In this document: one piece after another, positions 5,820 to 6,926 of the stretch
Layout of the letters: every line of letters starts with the position of its first letter
How positions within the stretch are numbered: the first letter of the stretch is position 1
NCBI GenBank assembly: GCA_015523685.1
Contig: WAJW01000061.1
Location: forward strand, 1-6,926
DNA: 6,926 bases
Origin: Archaeoglobaceae archaeon
GTDB taxonomy: Archaea > Halobacteriota > Archaeoglobi > Archaeoglobales > JdFR-42
Reading direction: 5' to 3'
Made by a program: the position numbers and the translations under genes
The notes under the pieces: model-generated
Told to the model about the DNA's origin: nothing
What the model saw: only the letters and a program-made list of their open reading frames with translations
The model's database searches: none

Positions 5820-5835
5820 ATGTTATAATTTAATA
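5807..5835. repeat. Repeat copy B, degenerate copy of the promoter/start segment
   Basis: CATGGCAACGGG (5807-5818), CATG (5819-5822) and TTTAATA (5829-5835) repeat copy A in the same orientation, 118-122 bp away. After the shared block the downstream minus-strand codons are unlike the 156-aa gene, so only the regulatory segment is shared. It may be an old small duplication or two sites for one binding protein. Confidence 0.4.
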
Positions 5836-6063
5836 CAGTGAAAAATAAATTTTCCGGTGCTGGAATTTTGGGTCACTTAATTTTAAAAAACTTTTCATGA
5901 ATCTTCGCCTAATGTTCGGGTGTCAGTTCTCAGAGCAAAACGGGACAATAATAAATTGCCCAAACAAGCCACCTCTCCAATCTTACATTTTTTAAATATG
6001 TAGAACTGGCAGAGAAAATTTAAAAGAAAATAAAAGAAGTTAAAAAACTTATACCATGGAGAA
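5836..6063. other. AT-rich intergenic stretch without a supported gene
   Basis: This stretch is visibly more AT-rich than the flanking genes. It contains a small dyad at 5942-5961 (GGG-A-CAAT, AATAA loop, ATTGCCC, 7 bp with a bulged A) and an A-rich tract at 6011-6050 that is T-rich on the minus strand and could terminate leftward transcription from the 24-codon ORF. A 61-codon minus-strand frame here (5895-6080) has low-complexity Phe/Leu-rich text and no promoter or ribosome-binding support, so I do not call it. Confidence 0.4.
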
Positions 6064-6138
6064 TCATCTGGCTGTTTCATCGATGATATGAATTATTTCT
6101 TTATTCATACCATCAGCTATAATTGCATTTACTTTCAT
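6064..6138 (-). pseudogene. 24-codon ORF, possible relic or micro-protein resembling a small DNA-binding protein N-terminus
   Basis: ATG 6138-6136 to TGA 6066-6064. The product begins MKVNAIIADGMNKEII and ends HIIDETAR. A beta strand after the initiator Lys followed by an amphipathic helix resembles the N-terminus of small ribbon-helix-helix or antitoxin-type regulators (MKVN-strand, D-turn, helix), but the frame stops where the second helix should begin. No continuation of the family is evident in the other frames downstream. An AT-rich TATA-like element (minus strand GATAAATATTGG, about 6173-6162) lies about 30 nt upstream, compatible with expression. It overlaps the dyad at 6082-6114. It may be a truncated gene, a real micro-protein, or chance; the assignment is weak. 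Confidence 0.25.
6082..6114. repeat. 12-bp near-perfect inverted repeat
   Basis: GATGATATGAAT (6082-6093) and ATTCATACCATC (6103-6114) pair at 11 of 12 positions around a 9-nt loop. On minus-strand RNA the one mismatch becomes a G-U pair, making a continuous 12-bp stem. This favours a minus-strand RNA hairpin, though a DNA operator is also possible. Confidence 0.5.
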
Positions 6139-6163
6139 ATATTAAAAAGTTATTTCAAAGCCA

Positions 6164-6173
6164 ATATTTATCA
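6164..6173 (+). promoter_or_regulatory. Candidate promoter of the lipoprotein operon
   Basis: AATATTTATC is TATA-like, with its centre about 23 nt before ATG 6191 and 32 nt before ATG 6200, so the mRNA would be leaderless or have a very short leader. A second AT-rich element, ATATATTAAAAAG (6137-6149), could serve instead with a longer leader. The same segment read on minus could serve the 24-codon ORF. Confidence 0.4.
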
Positions 6174-6199
6174 CCTATAACAATCATTTGATGTTCTGT

Positions 6200-6820
6200 A
6201 TGAAGACTCAGAACCTGAAGATCCTGTCTCTTGCGATATTGCTTGTTGCCACTACCTATCTCACTGGATGTTCCGGGTCCCCGAATTCGGTTTCCAGTCA
6301 TGCCACACCTCCACCGCAAAACCAGACAGAGAAAGCAGGAGTAACACCCTACAGTGTTGAAATCTACTATTATTATGATCCCGAATGTCCGAACTGCAGG
6401 GCGGTGGAGCCATACATGGAATTCCTTTCATCCCATGTTAAGGCTGAATTTGACTTTTGCGATCTCACAAAACCCGAAACGTGCAGTAACATGAGCAAAT
6501 CTCTTTTCGTACATGCAATTAAAAGCCTTAACATTTCACCTGCCGTTCCAATGGCCATTATAAAATCCGGAAATGATGCAAAGGTTCTTCTCGGGAGGAA
6601 TAAAATCCCCCAGCTCGACAGGGTTCTGTCAGAAGAATACGGCATACCGTCTCCTGTTTTTAAATTCGGGGATATGGAATACAGATTAAATGACTGTATT
6701 CAGTGCCATAAAGCCCGGAACCTCCCCATCCCTTCAAAGTACGAGTGTTCTTCATGCTGTCACGATGTAAATTTTCAAATTGAGGTCGTGGATCAGAATG
6801 TGAAATTCAGAATGGAATGA
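6200..6820 (+). CDS. Thioredoxin-fold lipoprotein with C-terminal heme-c-type motifs, 206 aa
   Basis: The N-terminus MKTQNLKILSLAILLVATTY plus LTGC is a lipoprotein signal peptide with lipidation cysteine C24. A Ser/Pro/Gln-rich linker (25-50) follows. The thioredoxin-like domain starts with strand VEIYYYYDPECPNC: the redox motif is C63-P-N-C66, and V116-P117 is the expected cis-Pro. Two further cysteines (87, 95) sit in FCDLTKPETC. The tail has C166-IQ-C169-H170 (CxxCH) and C183-SSC-C187-H188 (CxxxCH), both heme-c attachment-type signatures. It should act on the outer face of the membrane as a disulfide or electron-transfer protein. The start is uncertain: TTG 6188, ATG 6191 and ATG 6200 are in frame. 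ATG 6200 gives the cleanest signal peptide. A membrane-anchored gene follows after 22 nt, indicating an operon. The heme assignment is inference; the tail could bind zinc instead. Confidence 0.85.
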   Translation: MKTQNLKILSLAILLVATTYLTGCSGSPNSVSSHATPPPQNQTEKAGVTPYSVEIYYYYDPECPNCRAVEPYMEFLSSHVKAEFDFCDLTKPETCSNMSKSLFVHAIKSLNISPAVPMAIIKSGNDAKVLLGRNKIPQLDRVLSEEYGIPSPVFKFGDMEYRLNDCIQCHKARNLPIPSKYECSSCCHDVNFQIEVVDQNVKFRME

Positions 6821-6825
6821 GTCTT

Positions 6826-6840
6826 AAAGGAGGAAGAAGG
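6826..6840 (+). promoter_or_regulatory. Strong Shine-Dalgarno for the last gene
   Basis: AAAGGAGG (6826-6833) followed by AAGAAGG lies 9 nt (strong core) upstream of ATG 6843. It is the strongest ribosome-binding site on the + strand here. It supports ATG 6843 over the nearby ATG 6849 and shows that the downstream gene is translated independently within the operon. Confidence 0.7.
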
Positions 6841-6842
6841 TA

Positions 6843-6926
6843 ATGAAAATGGATAGAAATGGAATTTTAAAAACGGTTGGGGTTGTCCTCTTGCTGTTTT
6901 CGATTCTTCTTATTCTGTCTCTTATA
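6843..6926 (+). CDS. N-terminus of a membrane-anchored protein (3' end outside window)
   Basis: Only 28 residues are visible. They begin MKMDRNGILK and continue with a long hydrophobic stretch (VGVVLLLFSILLILSLI) with no charge, which is an N-terminal transmembrane segment or uncleaved signal anchor. It begins 22 nt after the lipoprotein stop and has a strong Shine-Dalgarno, so it belongs to the same operon. Given the partner's heme-type motifs and CPNC domain, a cytochrome, cytochrome-maturation or membrane redox protein is a reasonable guess, but the visible part does not identify a family. Confidence 0.7.
   Translation, partial: MKMDRNGILKTVGVVLLLFSILLILSLI

Noticed and set aside
5651..5821. 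A 56-codon minus-strand frame starting in repeat copy B
   Set aside because: It runs through the promoter, operator and first codons of the 156-aa gene in another frame and has no protein-like character.
5895..6080. A 61-codon minus-strand frame, Phe/Leu-rich
   Set aside because: The hydrophobic text comes from translating a T-rich tract; there is no ribosome-binding site, and a second frame covers the same start region more convincingly.
5895..6110. C/D box guide RNA, prompted by GATGA-like and CTGA sequences on the minus strand
   Set aside because: No full RTGATGA C box is placed before a CTGA D box with correct spacing and terminal pairing.
1..6926. CRISPR array, insertion sequence or transposase
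   Set aside because: No regularly spaced repeats, no transposase-like frame and no terminal inverted repeats with target duplications were seen.

Overview
The window looks like a piece of a euryarchaeal chromosome. It carries the C-terminal end of an archaeal transcription factor B, an archaeal-type UMP kinase and an archaeal-type leucyl-tRNA synthetase. Several genes are preceded by purine-rich BRE plus TATA boxes at archaeal spacing, and starts mix Shine-Dalgarno, short-leader and apparently leaderless forms. The LeuRS and UMP kinase sequences look most like those of Archaeoglobi or related methane/sulfur-cycle archaea. That placement is an impression from memory, not a search result.

Left part (1-1874): the 3' end of tfb is followed after 9 nt by a 42-aa four-cysteine protein, both on +. 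Facing them on - is a two-gene unit: a small two-cluster ferredoxin whose Fe-S loops carry insertions, then a 74-aa cysteine-containing protein starting 1 nt after the ferredoxin stop. Upstream of that, also on -, is pyrH (UMP kinase), divergent from a tandem CBS-domain gene on +.

Middle part (1875-5687): the CBS gene converges on leuS (-), with an AT-rich palindrome between their stops. The leuS frame can be extended to a TTG, but a strong Shine-Dalgarno and a BRE/TATA element inside that extension put the real start at a GTG, giving 936 aa. Upstream of leuS, also on -, is an unrecognised 156-aa helical protein. Its promoter overlaps a perfect 11-bp inverted repeat built of two TTTCNGAAA sites.

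Right part (5688-6926): about 500 bp of AT-rich DNA without a convincing full gene separates divergent transcription units. It holds a degenerate second copy of the 156-aa gene's promoter/start segment, a small foldable element, and a 24-codon ORF with a dyad that may be the relic of a small DNA-binding protein. Rightward from it runs a lipoprotein with a thioredoxin-like CPNC domain and a C-terminal tail with CxxCH and CxxxCH motifs. It is followed by the start of a membrane-anchored protein in the same operon. This points to an extracytoplasmic redox or cytochrome-linked locus, and it is the most distinctive gene content in the window.
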